This document shows positions 51,426 to 59,724 of a stretch of 59,952 nt of DNA, in pieces. A program made the position numbers and the translations under genes. How positions within the stretch are numbered: position 1 is the stretch's first letter; every line of letters begins with the position of its first letter. Origin of the DNA: Lacrimispora amygdalina. GTDB taxonomy: Bacteria > Bacillota > Clostridia > Lachnospirales > Lachnospiraceae. Where the stretch lies: NCBI RefSeq assembly GCF_003432035.1, contig NZ_QOHO01000018.1:1-59952 (forward strand), given 5' to 3'. A model generated the notes under the pieces. That model saw only the letters and a program-made list of their open reading frames with translations, made no database searches and had not been told where the DNA came from.

Positions 51426-53318
51426 TTACCCCCTCTTCGGTATCTGAAAACTGATCTTTGTTCCTTTTGACCACTGGCTTTCAATGACCAGCTGGCTTTG
51501 AAAACATATTTTAAGTCTGTAATTGATATTGCTGATTCCAACTCCTCTTTTTGAAGCATCACTCCTGCCAATAGTTTCAAGAATTTCCGGTCTGATTCCC
51601 CTGCCGTTATCCTCTACGCTGATCAGCAGCATCTCTCCTTTCTCCATGACCCCGATCCGGATATGAAGCTCACGGGAATCATATCCGTGCTTAATACAGT
51701 TTTCCACAAGGGGCTGAAGGGTAAGGGGAAGAATCTTGTTTGTCCGAAGCTCATCAGGTGCATCAATCTCAAGCTTTAATGCACCATTCATTCTCACATT
51801 TTCCAGTTCCACATAAGCATTTACCAGATCCAGTTCCTCTCTTAACTGATACAGGGTATAGGTTCTGTAATCAAACCGGTATTTTACCCTTAAAAAATCA
51901 GACAGACACATAAGCATATCTTTTGCCGTCTTCGCATTGGTGTCCATAAGGTAGTAAATGTTATGAAGAATATTAAACAAAAAATGAGGGGAGATCTGGG
52001 CCTGCAAAGAGGCAATCTCCATCTCATGGGCAAGTTCAGACTGATGGAACGTATCTTCCACATTCACTGCCAGAACATATCCCTGACTGAGGAGGAAAAA
52101 AAGCACTCCGAAATAGTAGAAATTAAAGTCATTTAAATATTTTACATCAATATTATGCTGGATATCCACAAGCTGCAGGATACAGGACATCACATATACA
52201 CAATAGCCCAGTAAAACCGGTCCGGCATTGGGCTTTTTCAGCTGAAACGCCCTGGCAATCTTTAAAAAATAACAAATTGCATTAATTAACAGAATCGGTA
52301 CGAATACCATATTGTCATACAACGCAGGCACGACGGGCAGAAAAACAAGAATGGCGGTATAGAAAAAATCCAAAAGCTTTAAAAAGCGGACCGGATGGGT
52401 TTTTCCCAGCTCCGGGTACATGCTCCATAGAAAGAACTGAATGGATGTAATCTGGACCATAAAGGATATATACTCTGTTTTCAGAACTGCATCAATGGAG
52501 AGAAAGGATAAAATACTGACCAGACTCTCTCCGTCTATAATAGACGCAGAAACCAGCACAGAGATACAAAAAATCCAGAGATATACAGACTGTGCTTTTT
52601 TATTCAGACACCAGTTAAAAACATACAGATAGCACGCCATTCCAGCGAGAATACCAATAAACCCGATGTTTTTCATCAGGTTGAGAAGGTGAAACCGGAA
52701 CAGCGGCGCCTGTTTTCCAATATAGACCGGAAGTACGATTCCGCCATTATTGCAGTGAAAATTGGATACCTTAAGCCGGATCACAAGATCACTCTGATCG
52801 GCACTAAAGTAGACAAACTGAGGGGCCCAGCTGGGAATTTCTCCGTTCTTGTCTGCACCAATTTTTCCGTTTTCTACAATCTTTTTATCATTTATGTAAA
52901 GTTCATATGCACTGGAAACATAGTTAAGCTTCATGCAGTAATCACCGGGTGCCGGAACTTTTACCCGGAGTTCATATACGCCGATGCCGTGTTTTTCCAG
53001 CTTCTTTCCGTTAATTACTTTTCCCCGCCAGCTTCCCGGAACGTCCAGGCTGCCTGCTGTCCGGGAGACAGTATCCTCAAATATCCCTTCATAAAACTTC
53101 CAAGCACCATTTAACTGAACCGCCTTATCTTCCATATTCATATCCGACAGGTTTATAAATCCATCGGATATGGGATAGGAAACATATTGATTCCGGATAC
53201 TTACAAGCCCTGATATTAAACAAACAGACAGTATTAAAAATAACAGGGCTCTTCTGTTCTTCTTTTGTTTTTCTTTCATTATATTCTTAATTTTTCCCCC
53301 GAACCCGTTACCCTTCAT
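51426..53318 (-). CDS. 7TM-DISM sensor histidine kinase (LytS-like)
   Basis: A 630-aa sensor kinase. One N-terminal membrane anchor (about 23-42) leads to an extracellular jelly-roll domain (LNGAWKFYEGIF to LVIRLKVSNFHC, about 65-200), then seven transmembrane helices (about 210-425), the His_kinase domain (LQAQISPHFLFNILHNIYYL, H445) and a GHKL ATPase (LQPLVENCIKHG, VEDNGRGI). The jelly-roll of 7TMR-DISM proteins is thought to bind carbohydrate-like ligands. The start is uncertain: ATG at 53318 or 53279; neither has a strong ribosome binding site. Confidence 0.92.
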   Translation of the reverse strand: MKGNGFGGKIKNIMKEKQKKNRRALLFLILSVCLISGLVSIRNQYVSYPISDGFINLSDMNMEDKAVQLNGAWKFYEGIFEDTVSRTAGSLDVPGSWRGKVINGKKLEKHGIGVYELRVKVPAPGDYCMKLNYVSSAYELYINDKKIVENGKIGADKNGEIPSWAPQFVYFSADQSDLVIRLKVSNFHCNNGGIVLPVYIGKQAPLFRFHLLNLMKNIGFIGILAGMACYLYVFNWCLNKKAQSVYLWIFCISVLVSASIIDGESLVSILSFLSIDAVLKTEYISFMVQITSIQFFLWSMYPELGKTHPVRFLKLLDFFYTAILVFLPVVPALYDNMVFVPILLINAICYFLKIARAFQLKKPNAGPVLLGYCVYVMSCILQLVDIQHNIDVKYLNDFNFYYFGVLFFLLSQGYVLAVNVEDTFHQSELAHEMEIASLQAQISPHFLFNILHNIYYLMDTNAKTAKDMLMCLSDFLRVKYRFDYRTYTLYQLREELDLVNAYVELENVRMNGALKLEIDAPDELRTNKILPLTLQPLVENCIKHGYDSRELHIRIGVMEKGEMLLISVEDNGRGIRPEILETIGRSDASKRGVGISNINYRLKICFQSQLVIESQWSKGTKISFQIPKRG

Positions 53319-53397
53319 GCATCAAATTCCATGTATTTTTGTTTATTTTACTATTTCTGGTAAAATATAGCAATAAAAATATTTTAATTCATTGCAG

Positions 53398-53450
53398 TAG
53401 AAAAGAAAGAGAGCGGACGGTCAAGTTTATTGCCGAATGCTCTCTTTCCT
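53398..53450. terminator. Terminator of the surface-protein operon
   Basis: GAAAGAGAGC (53405-53414) and GCTCTCTTTC (53439-53448) are perfectly complementary with pyrimidine/T-rich flanks on both strands. It lies 69 bp past the stop of the 1373-aa protein gene. Confidence 0.75.
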
Positions 53451-53518
53451 TTTCTTATCTGGAAATCAATTATTCTGTTACAGTGCAAATGGGTTAATGG
53501 AGATACTATCCTGTAATT

Positions 53519-56500
53519 TTAAGAAATACGTTCTCCATCCGGTCCTACCCGATGCCCATCCGGAGTTGTTGTGTCCTTAAGCATGGAACCTTTTGTTTCA
53601 TCTGCCGCTTCACTGAAATAATACCATTTTCCTTCAATCATGTTCCAGCCGGTATACATATAGCCTTTCTTTCCGTCACTGACCGGATTTAAATAATACT
53701 TATTACCTTTGTACTCTAACCATCCAGTTACCATATAGCCTTTTTCGTCAAAGAAGTACCAGTCGTTTGATCCCTTCCAGTCCGTGTACACCCAGCGGTT
53801 TGCCGGACTGTTTCCATCATTTCCGTTTATCCTCCATCCATTTTCATCTGAATGCCAGCTTCCGGAATAATAATGGTCATCGTCTCCGCCTTTTGGTTTG
53901 CCTGGTTGTGTAATCTCTCTGTCATCATCGTCATCGCTGTCATCTCTCGGCGGTTCTTTTACTCTGACCGTAAACTCATCTGTAAACTCTTTTTCATTCC
54001 CATACCGGTCGGTTCCGTAATAAATAACCTTAACTGTTCGTGTTCCTGTTCTGGTAAGATTATATTCCAGATCATACTGCCCCTCTGATAAAACTGTTTT
54101 TTTCACTGCATTTGAGGGACTGGCTTTCTGATATTCAGTTACCTCAAGCCCCTGTGTATCCAAATCCTCTCCCAGTGTATAGCTGACTTTATCCGGTCTT
54201 TTCGTCACATTGATCCGGATGGTATAATACTCCTGTTCTTCCTCTTCTTCCGAAACGGTTAAATTAATCGTTACTTCCAGAGAAATTCCAGATGGATTGA
54301 TAACGTTATCCGGCAGAACTACATTTCCCTCTACAGTAAAGGTCTGTTCTTCACTGATGAACGGATCATAGGAACTGGAATCCAAATCCCAGATCACATC
54401 TGCCTGAACGTTTCCGGCATCGGTTCCCAGCGTAACTCTGGATGGGATCCCCAGGGCAGTAACTGTTTTGGCAGTTCCGTTCGTAATTCCTTTTATGGAA
54501 GGCAGCGGATAAATTTTTTCCAGAATTTTATCATTCAGTGACTCTGCATCCACTGTTACTTCAACTATAATATCCAGAGATACACTGTCAGGATTAATTA
54601 CTTTGGCCGGAAGAGTCACGGTTCCTTCTACCTCGAAGGTCTGGACCGTTTTCAGGTCAGGATCATAGGAGCTGGAGGCCACATCCCAGGTAACACTCGC
54701 CGGTACGGTTCCATTATCTGTCTCAAGATCTACATTTACAGGAAGACCAAGTGCAGCGGCTGTTTTTGCTGTACCGTTAGGAACTCCTGTTACAGGGGAC
54801 AACGGAGAAATACTCTCCAGAACCTTATCCACCAGCACTTCTGCTTTAACGGTCACAGTAACCGTTACGTCCAGGGATATGCCATCAGGATTATATACTT
54901 CATCAGGAAGACTTACGGTACCTTCTACATCAAATGTCTGTTCCGTCTTCTGATCCGGATCATAGGAGCTGGCTGTCACATCCCAGGTTACATCAGCCAA
55001 TACGGTTCCCATTTCAGTAACAAGGACCACCTTCTCCGGTAAATGAAGTGCAGCGGCTGTTTTTGCTGCACCGTTCGTTACTCCTGTCACCGGGTTAGGT
55101 GCAGTGACCGATTTGACAGGATCTTTTGTTGCTGTAATATACACCGTATAGGTTTGGGTGGAATCTACCGTTCCGTCATTGGCTTTAAACACCAGGGTAT
55201 GGGCGCCAACGGCAGGGACTATATAGGTAAAATTACCATTGGCTGCCACTTCCGGATTGCTGTCAACCTTCACCTTGTAGGTAAGCGGATCACCGTCGTC
55301 ATCCTCAAATATACTTGCAAGGTTCCTGACAATACTGGAATTTGCCGGTGCTGTTATTGACTCCGATTCTTCTACCCCGGCTGCTCTGGCCGGTGCCCGG
55401 TTAGGCTCCTTTACATTCAGGATTACTGTGTAGGTGTCTGTGGAATCAGAAAATCCATCATATGCCTTAAATACCAGAGTATACGTTCCCAAACTGGTCA
55501 GGTTAATGGAATAAGGCATACTTACAATCTCTTCCGTACCACCGTTAATCTTTACTTTATAAGTAAGCGGATCCTGGTTCTCATCTTCAAATATTGTACT
55601 TAAATCCATAGTGTAGGTACTACCTATTGTTACATTATCAGATATTGATTCCCCCACTTCACTTCTTCTTACCGGAGGGGTATTCACAGCAGTAAGTATT
55701 ACCGTATAGGTATCTATGGAGTCTGCACTTCCATCATAGGCCCTGAATACCAGCGTGTGTGTTCCTGCGGCTGAGGGAGTATAGGAATAATTCCCGTCTG
55801 CTGCCGTCTCCGCTCCGCCATTTACCTTTACCTTATAGGATAATGAATCGCCATCAGCATCTTCAAATATCTCATTCAGATTAATCCCGCAGGCTTTTTT
55901 AACTGGCACTGTCTCTTCCTTTGTATCACTCACTCCGGTTTTTCTTGCCGGGGGTGTATTGGGTGCTACTGCATTCAGCGTTACCGTGTAGGTATCTGCC
56001 GAATCATCATGTCCGTCATTGGCTTTAAATTCCAGGGTATACGTACCTGTTGCGGTTGGCGTGTAGGAATAGCTGCTAACCGCTGCCTGCTCCGTTTGCC
56101 CGTTAATTTTTACCTTATAAGAAAGGGTATCGCTATCTGCATCTTCAAAAACATCATTTAAGTTAAGGGAAAAAGCTGTATTAACCACCATGTTTATTGA
56201 ATCGGAGGCAGGTACTCCGCTTTTTCTGACCGGAGCTGTATTGAGTGCTGTCAGTGTCACCGTGTAGGTGTCTGCAGAGTCCACCATTCCGTCATTGGCG
56301 GTAAATTCCAAAGTATATACGCCTGCTGTTTGCGGGGTATATTCATAACTCTCTTGTGCTACATCCGCAATTGAGTTATTTACCTTTACTTTATAAGTTA
56401 GTGAATCGGTGTCCGGATCCTCAAATATTGTACTTAAATCCAGGTGATATGCATTTTTTACCGTTACTTGATCAGTACCCGTATCCGTTATCCCGCTTTT

Positions 56501-57640
56501 TCTTACCGGACGATAATTGATATTATTAACCGTAACGGTAACATCAGCATTACCCGAAATTCCAGTATTATCTTCTACGGATATACGGATTGTTCTTATC
56601 ATAGTGCTGGGTTTAAGATTGTTTTTATTATTGTATACAATTGCTCTTAATAAAGCTGTTACACTGCTGTTATCAGCATTGGAATTTAAATTAATGGTCA
56701 GGTTAGTTCCTGAAGATCCACCTGTATAAGTGCCAATCACAGTATCAAGATACTTAACATTCTCTTCAGACAGTGTAATATCACCACTTTCACCAATCTT
56801 TAATTCATCTTCTGTAATTACGGATCCGCTGATTATTGATACATCAACCGATCCCCCTGCATAGGTTCTGCCAAAAGCGGTATCCACTGTTACAGCTGCA
56901 TCACTTCCGGAATCCAGATAGACCGGTAAAGATCCTTCTGTAAAAAAGGCGTTCCCGCCCAGATTGGTAATAATTGGAGGTGCTGCCACCTTGGTAAATT
57001 TCATGCTGAGACCGTCAAAATCAATATAGTCGTCTGCGTTATTGATTTCTGCGGCCGTTGCCTCTAAAATAAACCTGATCCTTTTTACATCTGCGGTTAG
57101 GGATAGCGAATTAATGGATAAGGTATGCCACTCTTCCGTTGTAAATCCGGCTGATGATACTGTTGAGCTGTTAATGGGGGTACCAGTTCCCGAAGTATCA
57201 GAATAGAGTTCTATTGTCAGTTTTCCTTCATCGCCCCCAGACCGCAGAAATATCTCAGCATTAGCAGTCAACGCATAATATCCGGGATCTTGAATTATAT
57301 AATCTTTATATATTTTCCCTTTGCTGTTATCTTTCGTTTCATAATAAGGGCAGTATTCAAAAATATTCTCATCACCATCACCGTCTGTTGGAGAACTTAC
57401 CCCAATAGGATTCTGCGTATTGTACTGATACCAGTTGGATACCGGATCTCCATCTGTAAGAAAAATATCAGTCCTGTTATCAATGCTGCCTCCAACCCAG
57501 CCACCAATTGATTTCGCGTCCCGGTCATCTTCACTTAAAGCTTCTCCTGTTTCCGCATATACATTTACTGGAACTGAGGATATTAATACTGCTGCAATGA
57601 GTATGCCGCTTAAAAAGCGGGAGCTTTTACTTAAAATCAT
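53519..57640 (-). CDS. Large modular surface adhesin with cadherin-like, Ig-like and cell-wall-binding repeats
   Basis: A 1373-aa exported protein. The signal peptide is about residues 1-30 (SGILIAAVLISSVPVNVYA). An N-terminal jelly-roll/lectin-like domain is followed by a cadherin-type region. Then come five cadherin-like repeats of about 92 residues (about 375-838; each with APVRKSG-like, FEDxDxDxLxYKVK and TYTLEFKANDG blocks), three bacterial Ig-like Big_4 repeats (about 838-1130), one further Ig-like domain, an acidic Asp-rich linker, and C-terminal choline-binding-type repeats (NDWYFFDEKGYMVTGWLEYK). There is no LPxTG anchor, so wall attachment is probably through the C-terminal repeats. 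Confidence 0.92.
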   Translation of the reverse strand: MILSKSSRFLSGILIAAVLISSVPVNVYAETGEALSEDDRDAKSIGGWVGGSIDNRTDIFLTDGDPVSNWYQYNTQNPIGVSSPTDGDGDENIFEYCPYYETKDNSKGKIYKDYIIQDPGYYALTANAEIFLRSGGDEGKLTIELYSDTSGTGTPINSSTVSSAGFTTEEWHTLSINSLSLTADVKRIRFILEATAAEINNADDYIDFDGLSMKFTKVAAPPIITNLGGNAFFTEGSLPVYLDSGSDAAVTVDTAFGRTYAGGSVDVSIISGSVITEDELKIGESGDITLSEENVKYLDTVIGTYTGGSSGTNLTINLNSNADNSSVTALLRAIVYNNKNNLKPSTMIRTIRISVEDNTGISGNADVTVTVNNINYRPVRKSGITDTGTDQVTVKNAYHLDLSTIFEDPDTDSLTYKVKVNNSIADVAQESYEYTPQTAGVYTLEFTANDGMVDSADTYTVTLTALNTAPVRKSGVPASDSINMVVNTAFSLNLNDVFEDADSDTLSYKVKINGQTEQAAVSSYSYTPTATGTYTLEFKANDGHDDSADTYTVTLNAVAPNTPPARKTGVSDTKEETVPVKKACGINLNEIFEDADGDSLSYKVKVNGGAETAADGNYSYTPSAAGTHTLVFRAYDGSADSIDTYTVILTAVNTPPVRRSEVGESISDNVTIGSTYTMDLSTIFEDENQDPLTYKVKINGGTEEIVSMPYSINLTSLGTYTLVFKAYDGFSDSTDTYTVILNVKEPNRAPARAAGVEESESITAPANSSIVRNLASIFEDDDGDPLTYKVKVDSNPEVAANGNFTYIVPAVGAHTLVFKANDGTVDSTQTYTVYITATKDPVKSVTAPNPVTGVTNGAAKTAAALHLPEKVVLVTEMGTVLADVTWDVTASSYDPDQKTEQTFDVEGTVSLPDEVYNPDGISLDVTVTVTVKAEVLVDKVLESISPLSPVTGVPNGTAKTAAALGLPVNVDLETDNGTVPASVTWDVASSSYDPDLKTVQTFEVEGTVTLPAKVINPDSVSLDIIVEVTVDAESLNDKILEKIYPLPSIKGITNGTAKTVTALGIPSRVTLGTDAGNVQADVIWDLDSSSYDPFISEEQTFTVEGNVVLPDNVINPSGISLEVTINLTVSEEEEEQEYYTIRINVTKRPDKVSYTLGEDLDTQGLEVTEYQKASPSNAVKKTVLSEGQYDLEYNLTRTGTRTVKVIYYGTDRYGNEKEFTDEFTVRVKEPPRDDSDDDDDREITQPGKPKGGDDDHYYSGSWHSDENGWRINGNDGNSPANRWVYTDWKGSNDWYFFDEKGYMVTGWLEYKGNKYYLNPVSDGKKGYMYTGWNMIEGKWYYFSEAADETKGSMLKDTTTPDGHRVGPDGERIS
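55127..56518 (-). repeat. Five tandem ~278-bp cadherin-like coding repeats
   Basis: Five consecutive protein units of about 92 aa with conserved FED-D-D-LxYKVK and TYTVxL blocks. DNA identity between copies is moderate, so the array is old enough to have diverged, but copy number might still vary between strains. Boundaries are approximate. Confidence 0.8.
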
Positions 57641-57721
57641 TCCATCACACTCTCCATTAAATTCCCAGAGACATAAAGAAGAATGATCCGCTTTATGCCC
57701 CGAGATCTTTTTATTTCTATA

Positions 57722-58738
57722 TTATGTACTTTTGGTAATATTGAAAACATAAATTCTGCTGTCAACTCCTGTTTTGGAGGTCACCTTAATATTGATTGGA
57801 TTAAGACCTTCATTGAGAGGAATCGACTCACCGCTATTATATACAACATCATCTAAGGAAATAGCAACGGCGGCCTCCGTATCTTCTGCTGTTGGAGTAA
57901 CTACCGTGCTGGCAAGCGATTTCGTGCTTAAACTATAATTGTACGTTGTCTTTACAAATCCAGACATTCGGAATCCCGTTAATTTTACAGAAGTCAGATA
58001 AGGACTGCTTGCCCTGGTAACAGCTACCTGATAAATCACAGTACAGCCGCCTGCTGAAGTCACCTTAATCTCAACTCTGTTTGATCCGTCATTCATCTCA
58101 ACAGAGGCTTTCCCCTCCGTCAGTGCCTGCCCATTGACTGTAATAGCTGCCGTAGTTTTTGATGCAACAGGAATCACTGTGATACGGTCAGAATCATATC
58201 CCACATTGGAAGTATATGACAGCGTATCTGAATGAAACACAGGAGTCAGCACTGCTGTGTGTTCTTCTTTATCCTTTATTTCCAGGGAAGTCAGAACGGC
58301 CACATCTGTTTCTATCAGTTCCAGTTCCATGACAGATGCGGCGGATTTATTGGCTTGTAATCCCCCTTCTCCAGGAACGAAGAGTCTGAAATATCTGGCA
58401 TATACCGGATTTACCAGCACTCGCGTACACGTATTGTTTGTATTGCCGGTTACGGAATCCACTGTGGTCCAATTAGTTCCATTTAAACTGCTTTCCAGAC
58501 GAAACGAAGTCATACAATAATTATCCGGCCAGCCAGCGTTACTTCCTATACTTTTTACTGTCCACTGGCCGACCCAGCAGGACTTTTTTAAATCAAGACG
58601 CAGCCACCCCGGCAGAGCAGCACACAGCCATCTGGAGGTGGGATCACTGACTATTCCGTTTACAGCTCTGCCAGGCGCATAAGGATCTACATAACTGCTT
58701 GCAGTTATATCTGCATTCAAAGCCAAATTTATACCCAT
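57722..58738 (-). CDS. Discoidin (F5/8C) and cadherin-like beta-sandwich protein without signal peptide
   Basis: A 338-aa protein. Residues 1-140 form an F5/8 type C carbohydrate-binding domain (NLALNADITASSYVDPYAPG, then AVNGIVSDPTSRWLCA and the closing ARYFRLFVPG). Two cadherin-like beta-sandwich domains (about 147-240 and 243-336) follow, each with LTSLEI/LTSVKL starts and a TxTVIYQVAVTRA-like end. The domain set is normally extracellular, yet the protein starts straight at the discoidin fold with no signal peptide or anchor. It lies between two collar-domain genes and the large adhesin gene in one orientation. Confidence 0.88.
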   Translation of the reverse strand: MGINLALNADITASSYVDPYAPGRAVNGIVSDPTSRWLCAALPGWLRLDLKKSCWVGQWTVKSIGSNAGWPDNYCMTSFRLESSLNGTNWTTVDSVTGNTNNTCTRVLVNPVYARYFRLFVPGEGGLQANKSAASVMELELIETDVAVLTSLEIKDKEEHTAVLTPVFHSDTLSYTSNVGYDSDRITVIPVASKTTAAITVNGQALTEGKASVEMNDGSNRVEIKVTSAGGCTVIYQVAVTRASSPYLTSVKLTGFRMSGFVKTTYNYSLSTKSLASTVVTPTAEDTEAAVAISLDDVVYNSGESIPLNEGLNPINIKVTSKTGVDSRIYVFNITKST

Positions 58739-58801
58739 ATTTATCTCATCAATCCTTTCCGGTAAATTGAAATACGGTTATTCATCGATATCAGCATTTA
58801 A

Positions 58802-59047
58802 CTAATACCGATCGGGGAATATGCCATTTGTCACAATGGCATAACGGATATTGGGGTTGGGTTCAAATCCTTTTAGATTGGGAACACGAAATGTAGTGGA
58901 ACCATTGCCTCCAAATCTAATTCCAATTAAAGCAAATAGTGCTTGAAACTGCTGAATCGGGTACTCCTGCCCATCACAGTACAGCGTAAACTCAGGTACA
59001 AATTTATAGGGTACTGGAATGATTTCACCAATCAAAAATTCATCCAT
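58802..59047 (-). CDS. Minimal phage tail-collar domain protein, 81 aa
   Basis: A short protein that is almost only a Tail_Collar domain: IGEIIPVPYKFVPEFTLYCD, then QQFQALFALIGIRFGGNGST and FRVPNLKG, ending AIVTNGIFPDRY. The ending matches the C-terminus of full-length (about 170-aa) microcystin-dependent/collar proteins, so the middle part of that family is missing. The ATG at 59047 follows AGGAG and begins MDEFLIGE, preferred over the ATG at 59071. It follows the other collar gene by 42 bp. Confidence 0.88.
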   Translation of the reverse strand: MDEFLIGEIIPVPYKFVPEFTLYCDGQEYPIQQFQALFALIGIRFGGNGSTTFRVPNLKGFEPNPNIRYAIVTNGIFPDRY

Positions 59048-59089
59048 GCATTTTCTCTCCTTTCCATCCATGATTAAGGCTGCTTCAAA

Positions 59090-59341
59090 TTATGATCTCA
59101 TGGGATACAGCCCCTCAATTGCTATGTAATACTTCATCTGGTTGGTGGTTGCAAGAGGATTTGCATTTCTTAAGTCGGGTATCTTAAACTCAGTCGTTCC
59201 ATTACCTCCAAATGTAATTCCTATGAGAGAATATAATGCCTGATTTTGCATGGTCTGCATTGTTCTTCCATCACACAGAACCCAGCCTCTGGGTTCAAAA
59301 TTATAGGGAAATAGCTGAATCTGACCAATATAAGGGTCCAT
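59090..59341 (-). CDS. Minimal phage tail-collar domain protein, 83 aa
   Basis: A second minimal collar protein: MDPYIGQIQLFPYNFEPRGW, LCDGRTMQTMQNQALYSLIG, FGGNGTTEFKIPDLR, and the ending YYIAIEGLYPMRS. It is a paralogue of the next gene downstream, with the same deletion of the family's middle region. GGAGG lies 8-9 nt before the ATG. In phages the collar domain sits in tail fibres; in bacteria it occurs in exported Mdp-type proteins. No signal peptide is present. It is the first gene of the collar-discoidin-adhesin group. Confidence 0.9.
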   Translation of the reverse strand: MDPYIGQIQLFPYNFEPRGWVLCDGRTMQTMQNQALYSLIGITFGGNGTTEFKIPDLRNANPLATTNQMKYYIAIEGLYPMRS

Positions 59342-59580
59342 AATAATTTCCTCCTTACTCTCATTGTTTTAGATAGTGCGGATACGCCCAAATGCCGTTG
59401 GCCGGGCAGTCTTTCAGTGCTATATTATACTGATGATATCTCATCATACCGCATAAGGGGGGATTGAAACCCGAAATAAATTTTGACTTTTTATTGAAAT
59501 GTTGATGACGTATAATTAATTCCGCAATTTCAATTTCATAAAAAATAGACATGATCTATAGCCGTTTGGTAAAATAAAGT
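59342..59580. other. Upstream region of the surface operon
   Basis: It contains a minus-strand TATAAT at 59424-59429, about 85 bp before the first collar gene, with a weak -35. A 63-codon frame in this stretch lacks a ribosome binding site and was not called. The region ends at the probable left end of the ISL3-type element. Confidence 0.5.
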
Positions 59581-59591
59581 GGTTCTATACT

Positions 59592-59637
59592 GAATGTTGG
59601 GGTGTGCTTGAAAAGCACACTTCCAACATTCTTTTTG
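59592..59637 (+). terminator. Transcription-blocking hairpin at the IS left end
   Basis: GAATGTTGG/CCAACATTC outer stem (9 bp) and GTGTGCTT/AAGCACAC inner stem (8 bp) with small bulges, followed by TTTTTG. It would stop transcripts entering the element from outside. Confidence 0.8.
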
Positions 59638-59650
59638 TTGTAATAAAATA

Positions 59651-59724
59651 CATCTATAAGAAGCCTCCCAAACGCATTATCCCGACCAAAGTTTAATGTT
59701 AACGGAGGTGACCTCTTATAGATG
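59651..59724 (+). promoter_or_regulatory. Inverted repeat masking the transposase start site
   Basis: CATCTATAAGA (59651-59661) is perfectly complementary to TCTTATAGATG (59714-59724), which contains the ATG. GCCTCC (59663-59668) can also pair with the GGAGGT ribosome binding site (59704-59709). In a transcript entering from upstream, both would be hidden. Confidence 0.75.

Noticed and set aside
59361-59552. 63-codon minus-strand frame upstream of the collar genes
   Set aside because: No ribosome binding site, no recognisable family, and it covers the region where the operon promoter should be.
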